Positions 10,908 through 19,400 of a stretch of DNA of 64,000 nucleotides are shown in pieces. Below the pieces are notes generated by a model that saw nothing but the letters and a program-made list of their open reading frames with translations, did no database searches and was not told where the DNA came from. A program made the position numbers and the translations under genes. The number at the start of each line of letters is the position of its first letter. The first letter of the stretch is position 1. Source of the DNA: Saprospiraceae bacterium (GTDB lineage: Bacteria; Bacteroidota; Bacteroidia; Chitinophagales; Saprospiraceae); the NCBI GenBank assembly GCA_016706365.1, contig JADJJU010000009.1, positions 144,501 to 208,500 of the forward strand, given 5' to 3'.

Positions 10908-10910
10908 TAA
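9918..10910 (+). CDS. IS1595-family transposase-like protein with altered catalytic positions
   Basis: 330 residues. N-terminal zinc ribbon (CPHC at 46-49, CNKC at 68-71) and a helix-turn-helix region (about 103-125), then a DDE-type domain ending in FHGVATKYLQNYLNWF, a hallmark of IS1595/ISXO2 transposases. The positions I would expect to be catalytic look changed: the usual V-E-V-D-E is VEVNG (Asn145), the region of the second Asp reads EILISGRENK, and the third motif (N-V-N-x-Y-H-S-R-L-K in relatives) reads NVNNMTIGLT. The ORF is nevertheless intact. It may be inactive and mobilised in trans, or domesticated. Alignment is from memory of the family, so residue mapping is an inference. Confidence 0.72.
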   Translation: MIPLEFSKFFNDCDNAHKQMIIDELIDIVMQNECVPDNVDGTILKCPHCSSMTFRRNGYLKKMKRFKCNKCNKHFSQSTGKFWFALKKKNLLSTYMYCLISGYSIRKSAQFTGISIQTSFDWRHKLLTSFSTVLPVGFKGIVEVNGLDVQYSEKGNRSTGETQSELSTEIKKKADDNKQVAVLATCDRGGREYLRVITQGSLRLEDVKRALQGRIQYAEILISGRENKLDVLNRDLEIEQLKPESEKSILSNPTIHIKNVNNMTIGLTKFMIPFHGVATKYLQNYLNWFLILTKVKDVTRKILTAASIALSANRTWFDFRDRNINIFFRT

Positions 10911-11055
10911 ATTTTAGATACACTTTCTCCTCACCTCATCTACACCCGCACCCCACATCCCACCAATTAAACTCATCCCTCTTATCTCATTTTCTAATCA
11001 TCTACTCATCATAAAACTCCAAAAAAGTGAATAGCTGAATATAGTAGTCTTAAAA

Positions 11056-11661
11056 TCAAATCGTAGGTTCATTTAAATTATTAAAATCCAAATGCCCATC
11101 CAGCACCTCAAACACTCTTCTCATCGGCAATCCCATTACATTCGTATAGCATCCCTCGATCTTTTCAACAAAACAAATCCCCAACCACTCCTGGATTCCA
11201 TATGCTCCTGCTTTGTCCATTGGATTGTAATTTGATATATAATAATTGATCTGATCATCTGAGATAGGCGCAAAATGCACAATAGTTTTTTCAAGTATTT
11301 GAATGTCAATATCACCCCGAAATGAAACTCCGGTGTAAACAATATGCGCTGTCCCGCTGAGATTTTTTAACATAATAAACGCCTCTGCAGCATCCCGGGG
11401 TTTACCAAGAATCTGATCATTCCATACAACAATAGTATCGGCTCCTATTACTATCGAATTGGCTGGATTACCAAGCTTTTCATAAATATCCATAGCCTTC
11501 AAATCTGCCAGTTTCACAGCAACTTCTTTTATTTTCCATTCTTTTTGTATGATTTCTTCAACCTTTGAAGGTAAAACCTCAATATTGAAGCCGTTTTCTT
11601 CAAGTAATTGTTTTCGACGGGGCGAACCGGAGGCCAGGATCAGTTTTTTCTGATTGTTCAT
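11056..11661 (-). CDS. maf: Maf-family nucleoside triphosphate pyrophosphatase
   Basis: Hydrolyses non-canonical or modified NTPs to NMP and PPi (house-cleaning). Seen: KLILASGSPRRKQLLEENGF (phosphate-binding SxR motif), VIGADTIVVWNDQILGKPRD, GTAHIVYTGV, and DKAGAYGIQEWLGICFVEKIEGCYTNVMGLP split over the second half. Start chosen at MNNQKKLILASGSPRR (11661); the ATG at 11712 adds 17 non-conserved residues. In many Bacteroidota maf lies directly after kdsC and ubiA; here about 2.8 kb of other genes separates them. Confidence 0.94.
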   Translation of the reverse strand: MNNQKKLILASGSPRRKQLLEENGFNIEVLPSKVEEIIQKEWKIKEVAVKLADLKAMDIYEKLGNPANSIVIGADTIVVWNDQILGKPRDAAEAFIMLKNLSGTAHIVYTGVSFRGDIDIQILEKTIVHFAPISDDQINYYISNYNPMDKAGAYGIQEWLGICFVEKIEGCYTNVMGLPMRRVFEVLDGHLDFNNLNEPTI

Positions 11662-11849
11662 TGATATATTTGTATAATTCAATTTGATATAGGACGAGCT
11701 AAGGTATGACATTTAGCCTGACTGTGAAAAACACATCAACAGACAAAATTCTAACATGATTTTGTTCCTGAATTAAAGTGCTAATGAAAATGATTTATTT
11801 TGTTCCATCAAAGTGACTTTCTTCAATTATACAAATAGCGCTGCAGGAC

Positions 11850-12482
11850 ATGTATGATAAGATTAAAATTCTGATTCGACCTATTCAGAAAGGTGATATT
11901 GTAGAAACATTGGCGATTTATCGTCCTTACGTAGAACAAAGCGTTACAAGTTTTGAGTATGTTGATCCTTCTGAATCGGAATGGTTAGAGAGAATTGAAA
12001 AAACAGGTGCTGAATATCCCTGGCTGGTAATCGAATTCGAAAATAAGGTAATCGGATATGCTTATGCTTCGAAGCATCGCCATCGAACTGCCTACAACTG
12101 GTCTGTGGAATCAGCCGTTTACATAGATCAAAATTTTCACGGTTTTGGGATTGGTAAAGTTCTGTATTCGACACTTTTTGACATACTTCGTCTTCAAGGG
12201 TACAGGAATGTCTATGCCGGGATCACTTTGCCAAATGCTAAAAGTGTGAGCCTGCATAAATCTATGGGATTTTATGAGGTCGGAATCTTTAAAAAAATCG
12301 GATATAAGTTTGGAGCCTGGCATGACACCGGCTGGTTTCAATTGCACTTGAATGAAACAGAAGAAGCCCCCGGTCTGATAAAATCTCCGGCAGAATTACG
12401 ATCTGATCCTTTATTCACAGAGATCATCAACAAGGCTAATCAGATGTTGAATTTGAAATATTTAGAAAAATTAAATAAATGA
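11850..12482 (+). CDS. GNAT family N-acetyltransferase, phosphinothricin acetyltransferase-like
   Basis: Acetyl-CoA-dependent N-acyltransferase of the Pat/Bar/YncA group. Motifs: IRPIQKGDIVETLAIYRPYV, TSFEY, VIGYAYASKHRHRTAYNWSV, the acetyl-CoA loop NFHGFGIGKVLY (Q/RxxGxG/A type) and NAKSVSLHKSMGFYEVG, then GYKFGAWHDTGWFQL, which is characteristic of this group. The C-terminus carries about 35 extra residues. Substrate unknown: candidates are phosphinothricin-like compounds, methionine sulfoximine or sulfone. Overlaps the next gene by 4 bp (ATGA), so it heads a three-gene operon. Confidence 0.88.
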   Translation: MYDKIKILIRPIQKGDIVETLAIYRPYVEQSVTSFEYVDPSESEWLERIEKTGAEYPWLVIEFENKVIGYAYASKHRHRTAYNWSVESAVYIDQNFHGFGIGKVLYSTLFDILRLQGYRNVYAGITLPNAKSVSLHKSMGFYEVGIFKKIGYKFGAWHDTGWFQLHLNETEEAPGLIKSPAELRSDPLFTEIINKANQMLNLKYLEKLNK

Positions 12483-13072
12483 AAATTGAAGTTTTGCCTT
12501 ATAATTATTCCTGGACCCGGGAGTTCATGGTAATCAAAAAAGAGCTGGAGAAGATATTATCAGATTTTAATCCCCATATCCAACATATAGGAAGCACATC
12601 CGTAGTGGATCTGGCGGCTAAACCATTTATTGACATATTGGTCGGTATAAATGCTGAAGAGGATTTGGATAAAGTCATAGTGCCCATGATGTCAGCAGGA
12701 TTTCCATATTATGAAAAGCATAATGTTGTTATGCCTTACCGGAGATTATTTGTCAAAATGAAGGATACTGCAAACGAACTCGACTATGCATTATTGATCT
12801 CTGATGCAAATCAAAACACAGATGTGATAAATGATCACAAATGGGCACATATTCATATACTGGAATACGATTCTGAACATTGGATCAGACATATTGCGTT
12901 TCGGGATTATTTGAGAGCATTTCCGGATGCAAAACAAGAATATCAGGACCTTAAATTATCCCTCAGCACCCGTGAATGGAAGGACGTAATGGAATACAAT
13001 GGTGGGAAGGATGATTTTATAAAGAAAACTGAAGCATTGGCAATTCAGTGGTATTTGCAATTAAATAAATGA
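12479..13072 (+). CDS. GrpB family (UPF0157) nucleotidyltransferase-fold protein
   Basis: 197 residues with the GrpB/UPF0157 signature IQHIGSTSVVDLAAKPFIDI and W..HI..Y..EHWIRHIAFRDYLRA. The fold belongs to the nucleotidyltransferase superfamily; the biological role is unknown. It overlaps the acetyltransferase upstream and the DinB-like gene downstream, each by ATGA, which shows translational coupling. Confidence 0.9.
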   Translation: MKIEVLPYNYSWTREFMVIKKELEKILSDFNPHIQHIGSTSVVDLAAKPFIDILVGINAEEDLDKVIVPMMSAGFPYYEKHNVVMPYRRLFVKMKDTANELDYALLISDANQNTDVINDHKWAHIHILEYDSEHWIRHIAFRDYLRAFPDAKQEYQDLKLSLSTREWKDVMEYNGGKDDFIKKTEALAIQWYLQLNK

Positions 13073-13602
13073 AGAATGAAAATGGAATTAAATTATTAAA
13101 TATCATGAAATTAGGCGTCCATAACACAGGATCAAAAGGAGCATTACTTGATGAATATGAGAAAGCCATTCATGAATTGATTGGGGTATTAAGAGGAATT
13201 TCGGACTCCGATTTGACAGAAATAGTTGACTTTGATACAAAAGATTCAGACTGCAGATCGATCCAAACCCTACTATCACATGTTGTTCACAGTGCTTTTG
13301 GCTATGCTCATTATATTTATCTCCATATAGGCCACTCCAATGTAAGACCGGAAAAAACTAGACATACCAATGTCGGCGAGTACATCAGAGATTTAGAAAA
13401 AATTATTCCTTTTAACAGAATTGTATTTGCAGATATCCGGGACCCGGAATTAGAAGAGTTTGATAATGATCTAAAAATTAAGGTTCCCTGGGGCCAAACT
13501 TATGACATAGAACAATTAATGGAGCATGCAATTGTGCACATTTTGAAACACAGAAGACAGATAGAAAGATTCAAACTCATATTAAACGAGCATAGAGCTT
13601 GA
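13069..13602 (+). CDS. DinB-like four-helix-bundle protein
   Basis: 177 residues resembling the DinB/YfiT metal-binding superfamily: LLSHVVHSAFGYAHYI and QLMEHAIVHILKHRRQIERF supply the histidines expected for a metal site (the H near 80 and the H-x3-H pair near the C-terminus). Members include thiol-dependent S-transferases and damage-inducible proteins; no specific substrate can be given. Last gene of the GNAT-GrpB-DinB operon. Confidence 0.8.
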   Translation: MKNENGIKLLNIMKLGVHNTGSKGALLDEYEKAIHELIGVLRGISDSDLTEIVDFDTKDSDCRSIQTLLSHVVHSAFGYAHYIYLHIGHSNVRPEKTRHTNVGEYIRDLEKIIPFNRIVFADIRDPELEEFDNDLKIKVPWGQTYDIEQLMEHAIVHILKHRRQIERFKLILNEHRA

Positions 13603-13651
13603 TGGTAGACTATAAATGAAGGCTTCCATGAATTAAACAATTTTAAAAAAA

Positions 13652-14302
13652 ATGCATAGGTATAATTTTACACTGTTCATGTGTTCACTTTTAGCTATTA
13701 ATTGCAGTCAGCCAATAGTAATTAATCCGAAAATCGAGAAAGTGTTCCTTGACAAATCTGACACAACAAAAAATTCTTATACTATAATATATCCACCTGA
13801 TCTTCCTGGGCAGGCTTTGTTTTTAGTTCCCGGTTTTGGTGAAACAGCAGAAAATGTTTTTGAACAAACTGAGTTGCATTTAAATTAGCCCAAAGGGGAA
13901 TATTGACAATTATCCCAACTTTTCAAGATGGAGCATTGTCCCTTGGTGTAGACAGCTCAAGTCAACAATCTTTTAAAAGAATCCTATATGATGTAACAAC
14001 CAAACACGACATTTTGGACCAAAAATTTTATGTTGGGGGATTTTCAATTGGAGGCAGTTGTGCTTTATACAGAACCGGATATTAATTGGTGGCTGGCAGA
14101 AAGACATTCCGATCTCACAAATACGAACGCTACAGATTGTTCTGCATTTATTAATGAACTTAACATGCTTGGAAATGAGAATGCATCATTAATTATAACG
14201 CAAAATAGAGGATATAGAAGACCCAAAAACTTAAGACACCCTCATTCCTGGAGTATTGTAGAGAATGACGATTTAATTGATTGGTTACTTATTCAAAACT
14301 AA
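13652..14302 (+). pseudogene. Alpha/beta hydrolase pseudogene with frameshift and internal deletion
   Basis: Remnant of a secreted or lipoprotein alpha/beta hydrolase. The N-terminal part has a signal-like stretch (FTLFMCSLLAINCSQP) and ALFLVPGFGETAENVF. Near 13884 the frame shifts: one added T gives LHLNLAQRGILTIIPTF. The nucleophile elbow GGFSIGGS follows at about 14037-14058, then within a few bases the frame jumps to LYTEPDINWWLAERHSD, which in relatives lies far downstream, so a central segment (roughly 70-100 residues, an estimate) is missing. The end keeps RHPHSWSIVE with the likely catalytic His. Unlike the single-base indels elsewhere, the deletion looks like true decay. Confidence 0.72.
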
Positions 14303-14490
14303 TCCTTTAAAGCTCTATACATTTATTTCCTTTCTGCATGGAGCTGTTTTTTTTCAGTACAAGTCGAAAAGTACTCTTTCGGGTCAGAAAGCGAAAACAG
14401 CTATGAAAAATTAAATTTCGGCTGTTAAAAGGGCTGCTAAGTTGGCTGTAAATTGTAAATCGTAAATTGGTAGAATTCAGCAGTGGTAAT

Positions 14491-15411
14491 TCAGAATTGT
14501 ATCGTCAAAAAATAAAAATGAAGCATCCCAACCAGCATCATGATTTTCATAAGCTGACTGCAAATAAAATAATCTTCTTTTCCCTTGGCATTCAAGACTT
14601 TAAGTGTAACTATAAATGCAATAATCGTGAGTGGCAGGAGAGCAAATAGGATGTTCTATGTACTTAAATACATAAACATAAAATAAGTCCAGAGGGCAAT
14701 TAAAAGGAGTAAAAGCAACATTAAAATTCCCATAACCATTTGGCTCATAGCCAACCCGTATAACACAGGTAGAGTCTTGTACCCTGCGGCTTCATCACCT
14801 TCAACATCCTCCATATCTTTTATAATTTCCCTGGATATGGTAATCATGAATGCAAATAAGGTCATGCCGGTCAATAGTTTGATCAGATAAGTATATGCCT
14901 CACCGGCATTTTCTTTGATAGAAGCGATCACCGGCCACTCCGCCAGCAATAAAAGAAAGGGGACAACTGCACACATAAATGCCACGACCAAATTACCCAT
15001 GAGAGGTATTCCTTTCAGATATCTGGAATAAATGTAAAGCAACCAGTAAAACAATGGATAAATGATAGCCAAATATGGTCTTTGCAGGCGATAAGAAACA
15101 TAAATTGAAAGAAGTGTACCCAGGATCAATAGCCAGATATAGATATTCTGTAATGCCTTATGCCCCAGATTCTGCATGACTATGACTCTTTGAGGGCTGT
15201 TGACAGTATCTGTCTCAATGTCCAGAATATTATTAATTATAAACCCCCCTGCCATTAACATACCCAGTGCAAGCAGAAACAAGATCATATTCCATCCTGA
15301 AAGTTCAGGCTGGTCGCCAAATGTCACTATGAAGATTTTGATAATCCAATGTGACAAATAGGCTGTCAATATGGCAATCAGAAGATTTTGTAGTCGGATT
15401 ATCCGGAGCAT
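14491..15411 (-). CDS. UbiA-family prenyltransferase, interrupted by one in-frame TAG
   Basis: Membrane prenyltransferase of the UbiA superfamily, close to the proteins annotated as geranylgeranylglycerol-phosphate geranylgeranyltransferase in Bacteroidota. Both Asp-rich motifs are present: NNILDIETDTVN and REIIKDMEDVEGDEAAGYKT. A TAG stands at 14658-14656 after residue 251, but the same frame continues NILFALLPLTIIAFIVTLKV and KGKEDYFICSQLMKIMMLVG for 54 codons to a TGA at 14493-14491. With read-through the length is 306, normal for the family, so the stop is probably a point mutation or error. About 8-9 membrane helices. It follows kdsC by 14 bp. Confidence 0.82.
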
Positions 15412-15425
15412 AAATTAATGACAAT

Positions 15426-15914
15426 TTAAACAGTCAAATTTCGGGATCTCAAACATTTAAAAATGACATCTCTCACACATCCTTCACCTCCTTTAATGGG
15501 GGAGATATATTTTGATATCTGCTGAATTTCAGGTGCTGCGTCGGAAGGGCAAGTAGGATATCCTACCGATTTCATCACCTCATAATCAGGATAATCGTCC
15601 CCCATATACAAGAATTCCTTCCTGTCATATTCATACAGGGTCTCAAATAAATCCAACATTTCCATCTTATCTTTTACACTCTGATACACATCTTTTATTC
15701 CAAGAAATTTACATCTTTCAACAACTCCCTTAGAAGTACCACCTGTAATCACTCCAATATGATATCCGTATTCTATTGCTTTTTTAATAGCATAACCATC
15801 TTTAACATGCATGGTGCGCAGCATTTCTCCACTTTCTGTTATTAGAATATTACCATTGGTCAACACTCCATCTACATCAAAAAGCAGCACATTTACTTTT
15901 TCAAATGAAATCAT
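15426..15914 (-). CDS. kdsC: KdsC-like HAD-IIIA phosphatase
   Basis: 3-deoxy-D-manno-octulosonate 8-phosphate phosphatase-like protein for KDO synthesis (lipopolysaccharide core). 162 residues, the normal size of the small cap-less tetrameric family. Motifs: LLFDVDGVLTNG (nucleophile Asp), GVITGGTSKGVVERC, the Lys segment SVKDKMEML, and YMGDDYPDYEVMKSVGYPTCPSDAAPEI (motif III/IV, described in part). First gene of a kdsC-ubiA unit with a good promoter 47 nt upstream. Confidence 0.88.
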   Translation of the reverse strand: MISFEKVNVLLFDVDGVLTNGNILITESGEMLRTMHVKDGYAIKKAIEYGYHIGVITGGTSKGVVERCKFLGIKDVYQSVKDKMEMLDLFETLYEYDRKEFLYMGDDYPDYEVMKSVGYPTCPSDAAPEIQQISKYISPIKGGEGCVRDVIFKCLRSRNLTV

Positions 15915-15960
15915 CTTAGCATTAATTGTGTATATTCAATGAGAGCAATAAAGATCGAAA

Positions 15961-15994
15961 CAAAGGTATCAAAATCTTTTTCTCTTATTTCAAA
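15961..15994 (-). promoter_or_regulatory. Putative kdsC-ubiA promoter
   Basis: On the minus strand TTTG (15994-15991) and TACCTTTG (15968-15961) are separated by 22 nt and lie 47 nt before the kdsC ATG. This is close to the Bacteroidota -33 TTTG / -7 TAnnTTTG arrangement, at the wide end of its spacing range. Confidence 0.55.
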
Positions 15995-16420
15995 TGTAAA
16001 TTAATGCCTCCAGCCAATTTGAGATACGCATTTTAATAAAACGAGCGAACATCGAATATCACTTTTTGCCAACTAAACAAGTAGTGATTCGGTATTAGTA
16101 ACTAAGTCAGTGTTAAATAATTCTGCCGACTCAAAATTTATTGGTTTTGGTACGATATTGGCATGTATATATAACAGATTATCTATATACATGAATGATT
16201 GACTTGAAAGCGAGATCAATTGTACAAAATTATAATGTATATCTTTATGAATTATAGTTGCCTGTGATTGGAATTTAATTTCTGGTTTATGAATATAACT
16301 GGAGTGTAATCATATTTCCTTAGATTAAAATTAATTTACCAATGTCTTGATGGCTATTATTTCAACGCGATACGTTTATACAATTTTAAAAATATTGATA
16401 TTTCAATATAAAATATACTT
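15995..16420. other. Intergenic region upstream of the DUF4397 protein gene, with a 10-bp inverted repeat
   Basis: AT-rich, no ORF of note. It contains CATGTATATA (16162-16171) and TATATACATG (16184-16193), a perfect 10-bp inverted repeat with a 12-nt spacer, about 230 bp before the next start codon. It could be a regulator site or a cruciform/hairpin. No other feature recognised. Confidence 0.5.
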
Positions 16421-19400
16421 ATGAATAAAATATACTTTCTATTTATCTTCTTATTTGTCGGCTTCCAATCATTTGCACAAAATGCGAGAGTACAGTTTAT
16501 TCATAATTCTCCTATCCCGGGTACCGATGGAGGTCCTGTAATGGATCTGTATGTCAATGATTCATTGTATGCACAGTTGGATAGCTTTACTTTCCGGACC
16601 GCAACTCCTTTTCTTGAGATTGCACCGAATTCAAATTCTATCGTAAAATTCCGGCTATCCCCAAGTACACAATTGGACCCACCATTAGCGGTCTTTTTAT
16701 TGGGTGATTTACAAGCAGATAGCTCTTACACAGTGATGGTCAATGGTATTTATCCCAGCATTCCGGGATTGCCATTCATCAATCTGATTGTTAACAATAA
16801 TATACCGACTACCTCTTTATCAGACAGCACTATTTCCATGAATTTCTTTCATGGTGGAGTACTCGTCCCGCCATTACAAGTGAGAGCTCAGGGAGAAGGA
16901 AATATTTATAGTGCTCAATTTGCCCAGTATACACCTTATGCTGAACTCGAAAAAAAGGTGTATTATCTGGATGTAGATATACAAAACATTGGTTTTCTGC
17001 TCACTTACGAAGCTGATCTTACGCAATTGCCCTGCGATGTAGCGCTTATGTTTATTTCAGGAGTAGCAATTGGTATTCCGGAATTGGGTTTATTTATTGT
17101 CTGTGAGGATGGCAGCATTTCTCAGTTACCCCTGACTCCAATAGCTAGAGTCCAGTGGGTAAACAATTCTCCCGATTCTGAGTATGATATTTATTTGGAA
17201 GATGAAAAGGTAATTAGTGATTTAGGATATCTGGAAGCGACTTTGTTTGACTTTTTTCCTGCTGACCAGCTTTTGGAGTTTAAATTAGCTCCTGCTGGTT
17301 CTGCCTCAGTTGATGAGGTTGTGGACACATTATTTGTAGGCTTTGAAAATACAAAATCCGCCGTTGTTTCTATCAATGGCCAATTAGATCACCCCGAATT
17401 CCCATTAATTGCAGGTGGTAAACAAGGTGCGAGAGAAAATCCTTTAAATCCGGAAATGTTTGAATATACAGTGGGTCATGCAGCTCCGGGATTGGATTCA
17501 GTTTCAATTTCCATCAAGGATGTGGGTCTGTTGCAGGATAGTATTCCCTACAATACATACACTGATTATTCGAGCTTCGATACAGGAACATATTATATGG
17601 ATTTCAGATCATCCGAGACTGACGAGCTGATCAAGACATTTATCATCAATGTAACAGAAGATTACATAGGGGAAAACTATGACAATGTTTCTCAATGGAA
17701 CCCTGGAAGATGATGGAGATGTCAGATTATGGGGTCTCTGGACAGATGGAACATTGATAGAGTTTGAGTCTTTGGGTTATTCAAGAATACAATTGATACA
17801 CAATAGCCAGACTGATTCTGTCGATGTATACTTCAATACAGAATTATACGCGGAAAATCTTCATTACAGGACTGCAACGAAATATCTTAACATCCCATCA
17901 GGAATTGATATTAATATTTCTGTGAGACCCACAGGATCAGATTTTGCTGATACGACCACCATGGAAAAAACTTTTGTCTTTGAAGAAGACATCGATTACA
18001 TCATGGTGCTAAGTGGATTAGCGGGAGATATGGTGGATAGCCTTCAGTGGTTTTTGAAAGATAATGCAAGGATTCTACCTGCTGAGTCCGACAAAGTAGA
18101 CTTGCTGGCTTTCCACGGAGGAAAAGGCCTGGATGCCATTGATATAAAGGTGCGGGATGGTTTTACATTATTTGAAAATGTTGTTTACAATGGATTTTCC
18201 GAATATGTTACTGTGAATCCATTGGAGTATCTTTTAGATATCAATCTGAGTGGAATTCAGGACGTTCTTTACAGTTTCTTTGGAGAATTCAATTTGTACG
18301 AAGGACAGAGTATAACATTAATGACTTCGGGTACTGTTGACGGAGATCCTAATTTCACTTTGCTGGGCATTTTATCTGATGGCACAGTATTCGAATTGCC
18401 TCAAAGGAGCTTTGCTTATGTTCAATTTATCAACAATGCTTCTCTGGCGGTGATGGACGTCTATCTGAATGACACGCTTTATCTTGATAATTATAACACA
18501 AGAAATGCGACACCTTATATACCGTTTGAAGCAGATACTGAATTTAATTTTGCTTTTGCTCCCGCAGATAGTGATGGAATAGATGATGCATTTTATAGTG
18601 TTGATCTGATCCTGGATGGAGGAAGGAATTATATTCTTGTGGCGACCGGAAGCAGAAACAATGCAATGTTTCCATTTGAAGTCATTCTCAGAGATGATGC
18701 GAAGCAATTTGCGGGCAACCTGAATTCCATTAATTTGCATTTTGTGCATGCTGCTGCAGTTTCAGAGGCTCTTACTTTCCATACCCTGGAAGGTGAATTG
18801 TTGGTGGATTCGCTGGCATATGGAGACTTCAGTGATTATTTACCCCTGGATGCTATTTATCAATTATTAAGGGTTACCAATGCCGTCAATGGAGATACAC
18901 TGGATGTATATGAAATGGACGCGCGTGAATGGGCAGGACAGGGCGTTACCATTTTGGCCAGAGGATATCTGAGCTCAGCCGAGTTTGAATTGCTGGCTAT
19001 ATTGAATGATGGAACCTTTTTCACGCTTCCTACAAGAGATTTCTCCAGAATACAATTTATCAATATTTCTGATACGGGACCCAAAGATGTTTATTTGAAT
19101 GACAATCTCTGGCTGAACGATTTCGATTCTGACAGCGCAACAGTTTTTATGAATATCGTTGCGGGAAGGTTGAATCAATTCGCGATTGCTCCGGCTGATA
19201 GTGAATCTGCAGAGGATGCGGTTTCTATTTTTGAGTACAACCTGCATAGAGATTCAGTACACACACTTTATCTCACAGGTGGTACTGATCCGATGGATTT
19301 TCCTTATGTATGGAAAATGAATAATAGCTCAAGAGAGCAGGCTTTGGTAGATACCCTGATTGATATGAATATTTTTCACGCGGCTCAGACACTGCCAGTC

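Noticed and set aside
14467..14649. 60-codon plus-strand ORF
   Set aside because: It is antisense to the read-through end of ubiA, which explains the open frame.
791..15411. Stop-codon recoding as explanation for the in-frame TAA (RND) and TAG (UbiA)
   Set aside because: Both TAA and TAG act as ordinary stops elsewhere (folD ends in TAG, many genes in TAA), so the genetic code is standard.
17640..17720. Programmed frameshifting in the DUF4397 gene and others
   Set aside because: No slippery heptamer plus structure stands out, and many unrelated genes show the same one-base homopolymer error, so a common technical cause is more likely.
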